64,000 bases of DNA from Tenacibaculum piscium (GCF_021390715.1 NZ_JAJGWT010000005.1:2650-66649), one strand, 5' to 3'. Positions 27,156-36,024 are shown, numbered from the stretch's first letter. Program-made: numbers and translations. The notes: generated by a model not told the origin, from the sequence alone.

Positions 27156-27857
27156 ATGAAATTAAAATATCTTTTAGTACCGCTTTTAGTTAGCATACTG
27201 AATTTATCCTGTAACAAAAATGAGGAAGATGAAAATCAGAATGAAAAAGAAAAAACATTTTTAGACTCGCGAGTTCCCGAATTTACCACGATAACAAAAG
27301 AAGGAAATATCGTACATGTTAAAAATATGTTTACTTCTCCTAAAAATGAAAAAGGTGATTATGTATACACCAAATTTAATCTTGAAAAAGCAACATATGT
27401 AACCGATGATTCTTGGGATATTGCCTTTGCAAGTAGAATTATTATCATCAATGGCGGAGAATGGACACAAGGATATACCTCTGGTGGCGTCTTAGAACCT
27501 ATGCGAACAAAAAATGCGTCAGCGGCTATTATTAAAGATGATTATGAAAACATATCTGTTGTTCCTGCCGATGCTATTTTTAAACAAGATGGTATTGGAA
27601 AAACGGCAATTGATGATTTTGGAAAAGGAATGTTCGACCCATACGAAATGCACGATGACCACACGCTTAGAGTAAAAAAGAACCAAACTTTACTGATTAA
27701 AACAAAAAATGGACATTATGTAAAATTAAAAATCGAAGACCTTTATAAAAACGGAGATACTTCTGGAACAATGAAAGAAGTTCTTGGGCATAAATACCCG
27801 TATTATACCTTCAAATATTTTTTAAATCCTGTTGCAGGAAACAAAAAACTTAATTAA
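27156..27857 (+). CDS. HmuY family lipoprotein 1
   Basis: A 233-residue lipoprotein: signal MKLKYLLVPLLVSILNLSC, lipidated Cys19, followed by an acidic linker (NKNEEDENQNEKEK). The mature domain shows the HmuY pattern: FNLEKATYVTDDSWDIAFAS, IIINGGEWTQGYTSGG and a closing HKYPYYTFKYFLNPVAGNKKL strand pair. HmuY proteins capture haem at the cell surface and pass it to a TonB receptor. No hmuR-like receptor lies next to it. The second HmuY gene follows after 37 bases, so both are on one transcript. Confidence 0.82.
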   Translation: MKLKYLLVPLLVSILNLSCNKNEEDENQNEKEKTFLDSRVPEFTTITKEGNIVHVKNMFTSPKNEKGDYVYTKFNLEKATYVTDDSWDIAFASRIIIINGGEWTQGYTSGGVLEPMRTKNASAAIIKDDYENISVVPADAIFKQDGIGKTAIDDFGKGMFDPYEMHDDHTLRVKKNQTLLIKTKNGHYVKLKIEDLYKNGDTSGTMKEVLGHKYPYYTFKYFLNPVAGNKKLN

Positions 27858-27894
27858 AAATCTATATATAAATTTCAATCATAAAATAACAATC

Positions 27895-28605
27895 ATGAAA
27901 AAAATTACAATGCTATTATCAAAAACTTTTTTAGCACTTTTTTTAACCACACTTACCCTTACAGGATGTTCCGATAAAGACGAAGAAAAATTACCTAAAA
28001 CAAACACAAAGACACTTCAAGTTACTACAACTGCCCTTGGAGACCAAACAATCACAGATAAACAAACTGGTGATTTTCATAAATTTAGCTTTAAAGAAGG
28101 TGCTTTAGAACCAACTAGTGATGCTTGGGATTTTGCCATAAGAGGACGTGTTTTTCTAGTAAATGGACTTTCTAAATACGAAGGTGGCGAAAAAATAGGA
28201 CTAGAAAATGAACCTAAAAGAAGTAAGGATGTAGCTGTTTCAGTGCAAGAAGATGAATTTGAAACTCGTACTTCTGCTCTTGGGTTACCTGACCATATAT
28301 ATCAACAAGACGCTTTAAATAGAGGTTACGAAAACTATATAGCCGCTATAAACTGGTTGCCTAGAAATTTTTCTGGAGATTCTCGTAAAACTTGGTATTA
28401 TCGTTCTTCACAAAATCGTGATGTTTTACTCTTAAAACCAATCGTTTTTATATTCAAAACACATGACGGACATTTTGCAAAAATGGCAATCAAATCAATT
28501 AAAAGAACAAATACTGATTTTGATAAAAAAGAAACCATTGATTATGTAATTCAATATTATTATAATCCTGAAAAAGGAAACCCAAACTTAGATGAAAAAA
28601 TATAA
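27895..28605 (+). CDS. HmuY family lipoprotein 2
   Basis: A 236-residue lipoprotein with signal MKKITMLLSKTFLALFLTTL and TLTGC (Cys25). The HmuY domain includes FHKFSFKEGALEPTSDAWDF, AIRGRVFLVNGLSKYEGG and the closing VIQYYYNPEKGNPNLDEKI. ATG at 27895 is chosen; an upstream non-ATG extension of 21 codons would precede the signal peptide and is rejected. It shares only the family pattern with its neighbour, so the pair is an old duplication or two differently specialised binders. Terminator at 28651-28686. Confidence 0.82.
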   Translation: MKKITMLLSKTFLALFLTTLTLTGCSDKDEEKLPKTNTKTLQVTTTALGDQTITDKQTGDFHKFSFKEGALEPTSDAWDFAIRGRVFLVNGLSKYEGGEKIGLENEPKRSKDVAVSVQEDEFETRTSALGLPDHIYQQDALNRGYENYIAAINWLPRNFSGDSRKTWYYRSSQNRDVLLLKPIVFIFKTHDGHFAKMAIKSIKRTNTDFDKKETIDYVIQYYYNPEKGNPNLDEKI

Positions 28606-28650
28606 TTCCTGAATTTTAAGAATATGTTTTAAATCATCTAAAAAAATAAT

Positions 28651-28686
28651 AAAAATAGAACTGTTAATCGCAGTTCTATTTTTTTT
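28651..28686 (+). terminator. Terminator of the HmuY operon
   Basis: AATAGAACTG, TTAATCG loop, CAGTTCTATT followed by T6. Confidence 0.82.
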
Positions 28687-28819
28687 GAAAGTATATTTTT
28701 GAAAGTATATCAAACTCAATTAAAGAAGCACTTAAAATTAAGCATCAATCTAAATAACTATTATGCAATATTACCTGTTGATTTTTCTTATCTTGGTGGC
28801 GCTAAAACTAAAATAGTTA

Positions 28820-29737
28820 ATGAACATACAAAACTCTGAACTTATTTTAAATGCTGATGGAAGTATTTATCATTTAAATTTAAAACCAACACATATTGCT
28901 ACCGATATTATTTTTGTAGGAGACCAAAATCGTGTTGATAAAGTTACACAACATTTTGATACGATTGAGTTTACCACACAAAAAAGAGAATTTAAAACAA
29001 CTACAGGAACTTATAAAGGTAAACGACTTACCGTAATTTCAACAGGAATTGGTCCTGATAATATTGATATTGTTTTAAACGAATTAGACGCTTTGGTAAA
29101 TATCGATTTAAAAACACGCCACGTAAAAAAGACACATACACAGTTAAATATTACCCGTATCGGAACTTCTGGTTCTTTACAAGCTGATATTCCTGTAAAT
29201 AGTTTTCTACTAAGCACACATGCTTTAGATTTAAATGGAATGTTACATTCGTATCAAATAACAGCAATTTCTCATCCAGAAATAGAAAACGCTTTCGTAA
29301 AACACACCAATTGGAATACCGAAAAAGCAAGTCCAATAATTATTGCTAATAGTACATTTTTAGAAGATAAATTATCATCAGAAATAACTTCAGAAATAAA
29401 TTCAGGCATAACTTCAAACATACACTCTACTAGAGTTTATAAAGGAATTACAGCTACAGCAGGCGGTTTTTACGGACCTCAAGGACGTGTATTACGATTG
29501 CCATTGCAAGATGCAACCCTAAATAATAAAATAGATAGTTTTGAATATCAAAATAATAGAATTACCAATTTAGAAATGGAAACTTCTGCTATTTATGGAT
29601 TATCAAAATTACTAGGACATAACGCCGTTTCTATGAATGCCATTATCGCAAACAGAGCAACAGGTGATTTTAGTGAAAATCCCGAAAAAATTACAGCCGA
29701 TTTAATAATATATACATTAAATAAATTAGTTCAATAA
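28820..29737 (+). CDS. Nucleoside phosphorylase (uridine/purine phosphorylase superfamily)
   Basis: Cytoplasmic enzyme splitting a nucleoside with phosphate into base and ribose-1-phosphate. The phosphate-binding IFVGDQNRVDKV, VISTGIGPDNIDIVLNELDA and RIGTSGSLQADIPVNSFLL are family motifs, and NLEMETSAIYGLSKLLGH carries the ribose-contacting M-E-T/S triad with the active-site Glu. Length 305 fits the longer Bacteroidota form. The base is most likely uridine, but sequence alone does not settle it. The next gene starts 8 bases after the stop, so it is co-transcribed with a solute-binding-like protein. Confidence 0.85.
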   Translation: MNIQNSELILNADGSIYHLNLKPTHIATDIIFVGDQNRVDKVTQHFDTIEFTTQKREFKTTTGTYKGKRLTVISTGIGPDNIDIVLNELDALVNIDLKTRHVKKTHTQLNITRIGTSGSLQADIPVNSFLLSTHALDLNGMLHSYQITAISHPEIENAFVKHTNWNTEKASPIIIANSTFLEDKLSSEITSEINSGITSNIHSTRVYKGITATAGGFYGPQGRVLRLPLQDATLNNKIDSFEYQNNRITNLEMETSAIYGLSKLLGHNAVSMNAIIANRATGDFSENPEKITADLIIYTLNKLVQ

Positions 29738-29745
29738 ATCAATAA

Positions 29746-30606
29746 ATGACAAATTTAAAAGTAGGTGGTGTTCCTGAACATTTTAATTATCCATGGTACA
29801 CCACCTTAAAAAACAAAGAATATACCAAACAAGATATCAACTTACGTTGGCAGGATTTCCCTGGTGGTACAGGTGCAATGTGCAAAGCATTACGTGCCGG
29901 TGAAGTAGATATTGCCATTGTACTTACCGAAGGAATTATTAAAGATATCATCAATGGAAATCCATCTAAAATAACACAGACATTTGTAAAAAGTCCGTTA
30001 ATTTGGGGGATTCATGTAGGGAAAAAATCATCTTTTAAAAAAATAGAAGACCTAAAAAATGCTACCGTAGCCATAAGCCGTTTTGGTTCTGGATCACACT
30101 TGATGGCAATTGTAAATGCTCATAATAATGGTTGGGATATCGATCAATTAAAATTTAAAGTAGTCGGTGATTTGCAAGGTGGAATCGATGCTTTAACAAA
30201 CGGAACTGCCGATTATTTTATGTGGGAACATTTTACAACAAAACCTTTAGTTGATAATCAGACTTTTAGACGCTTAGGAGATTGCCCAACTCCTTGGCCT
30301 TGTTTTGTGGTAGCGGTTAGGAACGAAGTTTTGGAACATCATTTTGAAGCCGTACAAAAAGTATTAAAAACTATTAATACCTGTACTGCTGATTTTAAAG
30401 AAACACCAAACATCGATAAAACACTAGCAATCAGATATGAACAGCAATTGGAAGACATTCAAGAATGGTTATCAATAACGCAATGGAATGACGGCGAACC
30501 GATATCTGAAGACTTAATAACCAACATACAAAATAAAATGGTCGGTTTTAGCGTTATTGATTCAACAATAGATTCTAGTGAATTAATCAGAAATATGTAT
30601 ATTTGA
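29746..30606 (+). CDS. Solute-binding-like protein without signal peptide (NMT1/THI5-like fold)
   Basis: A 286-residue protein with the two-lobed periplasmic-binding fold: KVGGVPEHFNYPWYTTLKNK, LRAGEVDIAIVLTEGIIK, WGIHVGKKSSFKKIEDLKNA, AISRFGSGSHLMA and GGIDALTNGTADYFMWEHFT resemble the NMT1/THI5 and taurine-binding families. It lacks any signal peptide or lipobox, and no ABC permease or ATPase lies nearby, so it should stay in the cytoplasm. It may be an enzyme or a ligand sensor rather than a transporter part. Pairing with the phosphorylase gene (8 bases) suggests a nucleobase, pyrimidine or thiamine-precursor ligand; this is a guess. Confidence 0.72.
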   Translation: MTNLKVGGVPEHFNYPWYTTLKNKEYTKQDINLRWQDFPGGTGAMCKALRAGEVDIAIVLTEGIIKDIINGNPSKITQTFVKSPLIWGIHVGKKSSFKKIEDLKNATVAISRFGSGSHLMAIVNAHNNGWDIDQLKFKVVGDLQGGIDALTNGTADYFMWEHFTTKPLVDNQTFRRLGDCPTPWPCFVVAVRNEVLEHHFEAVQKVLKTINTCTADFKETPNIDKTLAIRYEQQLEDIQEWLSITQWNDGEPISEDLITNIQNKMVGFSVIDSTIDSSELIRNMYI

Positions 30607-30623
30607 TTTTTAAACCAAACAAA

Positions 30624-30815
30624 ATGAAAAAAACAATAGTTATTACCATTTGCACGCTTAGTCTTATCGGTTTTTCTTCTTGCGGAAGTACAAGCCCTTG
30701 TGGTTTAGCCAAAAATGAACCAACAACAAAACAATATCAAAAACAATATCAACTAGAAAAAGCTGAAATTACATCAGCAATTATGGTTGCTGATGCAAGT
30801 ATAATTACAGAATAA
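30624..30815 (+). CDS. Small lipoprotein of unknown function
   Basis: A 63-residue product. The signal MKKTIVITICTLSLIGFSSC gives lipidated Cys20, leaving a mature peptide of 44 residues with GSTSPCGLAKNE and a glutamine/tyrosine-rich stretch (KQYQKQYQLEKAE). No family recognised. The ATG at 30624 opens the signal peptide; a start seven codons upstream would overlap the previous gene and is less likely. It follows the solute-binding-like gene by 17 bases and may share its transcript. Confidence 0.6.
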   Translation: MKKTIVITICTLSLIGFSSCGSTSPCGLAKNEPTTKQYQKQYQLEKAEITSAIMVADASIITE

Positions 30816-30891
30816 TCAAAATGATAATATCGTTTGATATTCAAAAAATCAACATAAAAATTAATAAATCTGCTAACTAAAAGTAGATTTG

Positions 30892-31533
30892 TTAATTTTT
30901 CTTTTGTAACATCGGTACAAATTTAAAATCCCCTAATTCGTGTTTTTCAAATTCTTTTGCCGATTTCCGAATAAATAACGTCATTATTTGCTCTTTATCA
31001 CCTACGGGAATCAGTAATTTCCCTCCTACTTTTAATTGACTTAACAACGGTTTTGGCACAAATGGTGCACCTGCGGTTACAATAATTTTATCAAAAGGAG
31101 CTTCTTCGGATAAACCAATATAGCCATCACCAAAAATAAAACGTTTTGGTCGATATCCTATTTTAGGTAAAAATAACGATGTTTTTTTAAACAATTCGTG
31201 CTGACGCTCAATAGAATATACTTTGGCTTTTAATTCTAACAAAACCGCTGTTTGATATCCTGAACCTGTTCCGATTTCAAGTACTTTTTCTCCTGCTTTT
31301 ACCTCTAAAACCTGCGATTGAAACGCTACCGTATACGGATGCGAAATTGTTTGATTCGCTGTAATAGGAAATGCTTTATCTTGATAAGCGTGCGCTTCAA
31401 AACTACTATCAATAAATAAGTGTCTTGGGATTTTACGAACCGCATTTAACACCTTTTCATCAACAATACCTTTTGATTGTAAAACAATTGCTAACTTATT
31501 TCGAAGTCCTTGATGCTTTGTAGTATCTCTCAT
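30892..31533 (-). CDS. pcm: Protein-L-isoaspartate O-methyltransferase
   Basis: Repairs isoaspartyl residues in aged proteins by SAM-dependent methylation. SAM-binding VLEIGTGSGYQTAVLLEL is the class I motif, preceded by QTISHPYTVAFQSQVLEV, the PCMT hallmark. FGDGYIGLSEEAPFDKIIVT and PFVPKPLLSQLKVGGKLLIPV follow in the normal order. At 213 residues it is complete, with no signal peptide. Monocistronic, facing the small lipoprotein gene. Confidence 0.93.
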   Translation of the reverse strand: MRDTTKHQGLRNKLAIVLQSKGIVDEKVLNAVRKIPRHLFIDSSFEAHAYQDKAFPITANQTISHPYTVAFQSQVLEVKAGEKVLEIGTGSGYQTAVLLELKAKVYSIERQHELFKKTSLFLPKIGYRPKRFIFGDGYIGLSEEAPFDKIIVTAGAPFVPKPLLSQLKVGGKLLIPVGDKEQIMTLFIRKSAKEFEKHELGDFKFVPMLQKKN

Positions 31534-31928
31534 TAATTGTAATCTACTGTGATAATTTTAATTTGACAATTTTAACTTAATAATTAAAAAAACAAAAATA
31601 GCACGTATACAAAACACTGAAAAACAAATAACTAATACTGTTTTTCAAGTGAAAAAATCGTATACTACTACTTCAAATTAATTGTCTGTAATAATTTAAT
31701 TTCAAAAAATCAAAAGTAGTAATAAATATGTATAAAATTGTATCTTTGTTTGCATTGCTTTTTTGGTGATATCCGAAGCAATTATAAGGTTAAAAACACG
31801 GTTATTTAAAGATGTTTTCTCTTGAAATTTTAGTTGCTATTTATTTGAAATTTTAGTTAAAAACGTTAAAAATAACCATGAAATTACTGGTAAAATTAAT
31901 AAATTTTAAATAAAAAATTAAACATATT
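31534..31928. other. Intergenic region with a 14-bp direct repeat
   Basis: No gene recognised in 395 bases. It contains TATCTTTG at 31741-31748 (a -7 box match on the plus strand) and TTGAAATTTTAGTT twice, at 31822-31835 and 31845-31858, with starts 23 bases apart, roughly two helical turns. This is a possible regulator site or leader feature of the oxidoreductase gene at 31929. Confidence 0.4.
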
Positions 31929-32894
31929 ATGTTAAAAGCTGGAGTTTTAGGTGCAGGTCATTTAGGGAAAATTCACTTACGTTTATTAGAACAATCTGAA
32001 AAATACGAATTGGTCGGGTTTTACGATCCTTTTACTGAAAATGCTCAAAAAATAGCCAATGAATTTGGTTATAAATTATTTGATTCTATTGATGATTTAA
32101 TAAAAGCCGTTGATGTTATTGATATTGTAACGCCAACATTATCTCATTTTGAATGTGCCAAACAAGCTATCGAACAAGGAAAACATATTTTTATTGAAAA
32201 ACCGATAACCAATACCGTTTTAGAAGCAGAAGCAATTCGAACATTAGCGAGTCAACATCATGTAAAAGGACAAGTTGGTCATGTAGAGCGTTTTAACCCT
32301 TCTTTTATGGCCGTTAAAAATATGATTGATACACCAATGTTTATCGAAACACATCGATTAGCAGAATTTAATCCTCGAGGAACAGATGTGCCTGTAGTCT
32401 TAGATTTAATGATTCATGATATTGATATTATTTTATCCGTAGTGAAATCAAAAGTAAAAAATGTACACGCAAGCGGTGTTGCTGTAATTTCTGATACGCC
32501 AGATATTGCCAATGCACGTATTGAATTTGAAAATGGCTGTGTTGCTAATTTAACATCGAGTAGAATTTCGATGAAAAACATGCGTAAAAGTCGTTTTTTT
32601 CAAAAAGATGCCTATATTTCTGTTGATTTTTTAGAGAAAAAATCCGAAGTAGTAAAAATGAAAAATGTTCCTGAAAGTCCTGACGAATTTGCCATGATTT
32701 TGCAAAATGCCGAAGGCGTGAAAAAACAAATTTATTTTGATAATCCTACCGTGGTTGAAAATAATGCTATTTTAGACGAATTAGAATCCTTTGCCAATGC
32801 AATTAATAACGATACAATTCCCGTTGTATCACTAGCTCAAGGAACAGAAGCATTGCGTGTTGCTCACATGATTATTGATTGTTTTGACAACTAA
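31929..32894 (+). CDS. Gfo/Idh/MocA family oxidoreductase
   Basis: NAD(P)-dependent sugar- or acid-type dehydrogenase. The Rossmann start is GVLGAGHLGKIHLRLLEQ, HIFIEKPITNT has the catalytic-region E-K-P, and GQVGHVERFNPSF and LDLMIHDIDIILSVV belong to the C-terminal sheet with the likely catalytic His. Length 321. The substrate is unknown, although the VGHVERFNP motif is close to oxidoreductases acting on UDP-sugars. An hbd gene starts 49 bases after its stop, so the two are probably co-transcribed. Confidence 0.85.
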   Translation: MLKAGVLGAGHLGKIHLRLLEQSEKYELVGFYDPFTENAQKIANEFGYKLFDSIDDLIKAVDVIDIVTPTLSHFECAKQAIEQGKHIFIEKPITNTVLEAEAIRTLASQHHVKGQVGHVERFNPSFMAVKNMIDTPMFIETHRLAEFNPRGTDVPVVLDLMIHDIDIILSVVKSKVKNVHASGVAVISDTPDIANARIEFENGCVANLTSSRISMKNMRKSRFFQKDAYISVDFLEKKSEVVKMKNVPESPDEFAMILQNAEGVKKQIYFDNPTVVENNAILDELESFANAINNDTIPVVSLAQGTEALRVAHMIIDCFDN

Positions 32895-32943
32895 AAATAC
32901 CATCAAAAAACACTCAAAAATTAACCTAATTATCAAAAAAAAC

Positions 32944-33834
32944 ATGAAAAACATTGCTGTAATAGGAGCTGGAACTATGGGAAATGGTATTGCACATACT
33001 TTTGCGCAATTCGGTTATTCGGTCTCTTTAATTGATATTTCTCAAAACGCACTCGACAAAGCCATGGTAACTATTACCAAGAATTTAGACAGAATGCTTG
33101 TCAAAGAAAAAATATCCGAAGAAGCTAAAAAAAATACCTTAGAGAATATTTCGACACATACTTCTATTGAAAAAGGCGTTCAAAATGCTGATTTAGTGGT
33201 AGAAGCTGCGAGCGAAAACCTATCCTTAAAATTAAAAATATTTAAAGAATTAGATGCTCTTTGTCCTGAAAAAACGATTTTAGCGACGAATACTTCTTCT
33301 ATTTCGATCACACAAATTGCAGGAGCGACCAACAGACCTGAAAAAGTTATTGGCATGCATTTTATGAATCCTGTGCCAATTATGAAATTGGTAGAAATCA
33401 TCAAAGGATATAATACGGCAGATGCTGTTATGAATTTCACGGTTGATTTAGCGAAAAAAATAGGTAAAACTCCTGTTGAAGTAAATGATTATCCAGGTTT
33501 TGTGGCAAATCGTATTTTAATGCCGATGCTTAACGAATCCATCGAAACATTATATAATGGCGTTGCTGGTGTTACTGAAATTGATACCGTTATGAAATTA
33601 GGAATGGCACACCCAATGGGTCCTTTACAACTTGCTGATTTTATTGGTTTGGATGTTTGTTTAGCTATTTTAAAGGTGCTTTATGATGGTTTTAAAAATC
33701 CTAAATATGCACCGTGTCCATTATTAGTAAATATGGTAAATGCAGGAAAATTAGGTGTGAAATCTGGAGAAGGTTTTTACGATTATTCAACAACTAAAAA
33801 AGCTGAAAAAGTATCGAAAATGTTTTTAAAATAA
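32944..33834 (+). CDS. hbd: 3-hydroxybutyryl-CoA dehydrogenase
   Basis: NAD(P)-dependent oxidation of 3-hydroxyacyl-CoA in short-chain fatty-acid or PHB-type metabolism. VIGAGTMGNGIAHTFAQFGY (about 5-24) binds NAD, ATNTSSISITQIAG and GMHFMNPVPIMKLVE carry the catalytic Ser and His, and NDYPGFVANRILMPMLNE with AHPMGPLQLADFIGLD form the C-terminal domain. Length 296 is standard for the single-domain enzyme. ATG at 32944 is chosen; the upstream 23-codon extension overlaps the previous gene and lacks similarity. Confidence 0.93.
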   Translation: MKNIAVIGAGTMGNGIAHTFAQFGYSVSLIDISQNALDKAMVTITKNLDRMLVKEKISEEAKKNTLENISTHTSIEKGVQNADLVVEAASENLSLKLKIFKELDALCPEKTILATNTSSISITQIAGATNRPEKVIGMHFMNPVPIMKLVEIIKGYNTADAVMNFTVDLAKKIGKTPVEVNDYPGFVANRILMPMLNESIETLYNGVAGVTEIDTVMKLGMAHPMGPLQLADFIGLDVCLAILKVLYDGFKNPKYAPCPLLVNMVNAGKLGVKSGEGFYDYSTTKKAEKVSKMFLK

Positions 33835-33837
33835 ATA

Positions 33838-35322
33838 CTATTTTAAATCTTTTAAATCGCTTCCTCGTGTTTGATTTGCTTGTTGAAGTACGGTATCAGA
33901 ATGTAAAATTTTTACAGCATCGGCAGAACCTTTTACTTTAGAGGCACTTCTTGCTAACATTTGGGTTTCAAAATCGGTTAATACCGTTTCTCGAATGCCC
34001 AATGTTCGCCATTTCGAGAAATGTCCACATTTTTTTGAAATCATACGTGCCAACAACAATGCGTCTAATAATGCTTGGTTTGCTCCTTGTCCTTTAAACG
34101 GACTCATTGGATGTGCGGCATCACCAAGAAGTGTTATTTCTTTGGCTTCTTTCATAAAATCTAAAGAAAGTAACGCTCTATCATACACAGGATATCCAGA
34201 GATTTGAGCCTCTAAAGTAGCGTTTAAAATTTCTGGAATCGGTGTGTGCCATGGAGTTCTACGACAAGCTTCTTCTTTTAATGCCTTTGCTCCTTTCTTA
34301 CTCAATTCTTTAGCTTTTTCTTCTGAAATAGGAAAACTTAATTGCCACATTACCGAACTCGAATCGTATGGCATCATATACATACGCTCATTTCCATTCG
34401 CGGTTTGAAATACCGTTTGAGAATCTAATAATGAATTTTCCAAACCATTTAAAGCATCTAAAGGACAAATTCCTAATATCACGATACAGCCTAAATATCG
34501 TAAAGGTGAATTTTTTTGCTCCCTATTTTCAAATAATAAACGACGTACAGTACTTCGGATACCATCAGCACCCACCACAATATCAGCAGTTACATTGTGT
34601 ATTTTTCCATCAACTTGAAAATCCAAGGTAATGGCTTTATTCTTTTTATCATCGTTATTTTGATGATTATTTTCTTTAAAACCAATCAATTGATGTCCCC
34701 ATTTTATGGCTTTCGTATCACCTAATTGTTCAAGGAGTTCAAAACGTAAAGATTGTCGTGCAATGTGAATATTCGTTCGTTTTGATGTTTGTTTTGATGC
34801 TTTTGATATTGTTGGTGATACCCATTTTCGCATACCCCATTCGCCAATTATTTTTCCATCAGAAGTATGCACTATATGTTTTGTGGAAATAACACCTTTT
34901 TTCAATTTGAAAATCCCAAAACTTTCCATTGCCTTACTGGCTTGTTGCAAGGTTAATCCGTAGCCTTGCGAACGTGCATCAAAATTATAATCACGTTCAT
35001 AAAGTGTAAAAGGAATCTTTCGATGCAAACAAGCAACCGCCAAAGCAATACCTCCGATACCGCCTCCAATAATTGCAATATGAGGATAATTATCCGTTAC
35101 TTTATCATTTTTATTTTCATCATTTTGAATACTAGAAGTATCCGTTTTTATAATTTTTATCAATCCTGAACCATCACAATTTTTGCATTTATAATAGGTT
35201 ATTTTCGGTTTTTCTTCTAAAAAAGCTGTTTTATTATTTTTATTGATTCTTTTATTGACTCTTCTAGGTTTTTTACCTTCACCTTTACATTGATGACAAA
35301 TACGCAAATTAAAATTATTCAT
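33838..35322 (-). CDS. FAD-dependent monooxygenase with N-terminal CxxC zinc-ribbon
   Basis: A 494-residue fusion. Residues 1-60 contain CHQCKGEG (Cys9, Cys12) and CKNCDGSG (Cys46, Cys49), the paired CxxCxGxG pattern of DnaJ-type zinc fingers. After a charged linker, residues ~82-480 are a PHBH-type flavoprotein hydroxylase: IAIIGGGIGGIALAVA binds FAD, VGADGIRSTVR is the second flavin motif, and GDAAHPMSPFKGQGANQALL is the GD motif. The substrate is an unknown small molecule, probably aromatic. The gene lies 21 bases downstream of a methyltransferase gene, suggesting hydroxylation and methylation in one pathway. The zinc-ribbon is unusual for this class. Confidence 0.83.
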   Translation of the reverse strand: MNNFNLRICHQCKGEGKKPRRVNKRINKNNKTAFLEEKPKITYYKCKNCDGSGLIKIIKTDTSSIQNDENKNDKVTDNYPHIAIIGGGIGGIALAVACLHRKIPFTLYERDYNFDARSQGYGLTLQQASKAMESFGIFKLKKGVISTKHIVHTSDGKIIGEWGMRKWVSPTISKASKQTSKRTNIHIARQSLRFELLEQLGDTKAIKWGHQLIGFKENNHQNNDDKKNKAITLDFQVDGKIHNVTADIVVGADGIRSTVRRLLFENREQKNSPLRYLGCIVILGICPLDALNGLENSLLDSQTVFQTANGNERMYMMPYDSSSVMWQLSFPISEEKAKELSKKGAKALKEEACRRTPWHTPIPEILNATLEAQISGYPVYDRALLSLDFMKEAKEITLLGDAAHPMSPFKGQGANQALLDALLLARMISKKCGHFSKWRTLGIRETVLTDFETQMLARSASKVKGSADAVKILHSDTVLQQANQTRGSDLKDLK

Positions 35323-35343
35323 ACGGTTTTAGTTTATGCTATC

Positions 35344-36024
35344 TTAAAAAATAGTGTAAAGCGTGGTTAGAATAACGCCTTTATTAAATTTATTATTTTG
35401 ATGATTTACACCATTAATAGCAACAGCAACTAATTGTTTTGCTGTTTTTATATTGAAATTAAAAGGAGCTTTTAAAATATCTAATCCGCTTTGTTTTTTC
35501 AACCTGATTCCTTGTCCTGAAATAATATCTTTATTCGGAATAAATTCGCCATTTGGCAAATGTTCGGTTAGAATAACATATTTATAATTACTTAATTTAT
35601 TCACTACATTTTGAACCTCATCGTTCGATAAATGCTGTAAAACTTGTCTTAAAATTACGCAATCGGCAGTTGGTAAGGCATCTTTTGCAATATCCAAAGT
35701 TTGAAAGGTTACATTTATATTTTTGAATTTTTCTGTATTATATGTTATCAGTTCTGGCACAATATCTATGGCAATATATTGCTTTGTATATTTCACCAAT
35801 TCTTTTCCGATATTGAAATCGCCACAGCCTAAATCGCAAACCGTTAAAGGCGTTTCAAAAGATGTTAAAAATGAACTTACCGCCGATAAATAAGGTGTTA
35901 CAATTTCCGCCTGATGCGAACCCGCTCCCGAATAAAAATCGGTGTTATTATTTCCCCATAAATTTAATTCATAAACCTGACGCATCGCATCTTTCGTTGC
36001 CCATGGGGTTTTCGTTTTTTTCAC
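35344..36024 (-). CDS. Class I SAM-dependent methyltransferase
   Basis: A 226-residue enzyme with VCDLGCGDFNIGKEL (motif I), YIAIDIVPELI (motif II), DCVILRQVLQHLSNDEVQNVV (motif IV and following helix) and YVILTEHLPNGEF. No sequence motif defines the acceptor; the pattern resembles small-molecule rather than nucleic-acid methylases. It is the first gene of a two-gene unit with the FAD monooxygenase and is divergent from the Wadjet operon. Confidence 0.78.
   Translation of the reverse strand: MKKTKTPWATKDAMRQVYELNLWGNNNTDFYSGAGSHQAEIVTPYLSAVSSFLTSFETPLTVCDLGCGDFNIGKELVKYTKQYIAIDIVPELITYNTEKFKNINVTFQTLDIAKDALPTADCVILRQVLQHLSNDEVQNVVNKLSNYKYVILTEHLPNGEFIPNKDIISGQGIRLKKQSGLDILKAPFNFNIKTAKQLVAVAINGVNHQNNKFNKGVILTTLYTIF

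Noticed and set aside
27832-27894. 21-codon upstream extension of the second HmuY gene
   Set aside because: It overlaps the previous gene and would bury the signal peptide.
28763-28816. A 17-codon ATG frame (MQYYLLIFLILVALKLK)
   Set aside because: Very short, hydrophobic by AT bias, no ribosome-binding or conservation evidence.
28699-28838. A 46-codon frame from a TTG with a protein-like end (ILPVDFSYLGGAKTKIVNEH)
   Set aside because: It overlaps the terminator region and the start of the nucleoside phosphorylase gene in another frame, has no ATG, and no family is recognised. It may be a gene remnant, but the support is too weak.
32875-32943. 23-codon upstream extension of hbd
   Set aside because: It overlaps the oxidoreductase gene; the NAD-binding start MKNIAVIGAGTMG fits the ATG at 32944.
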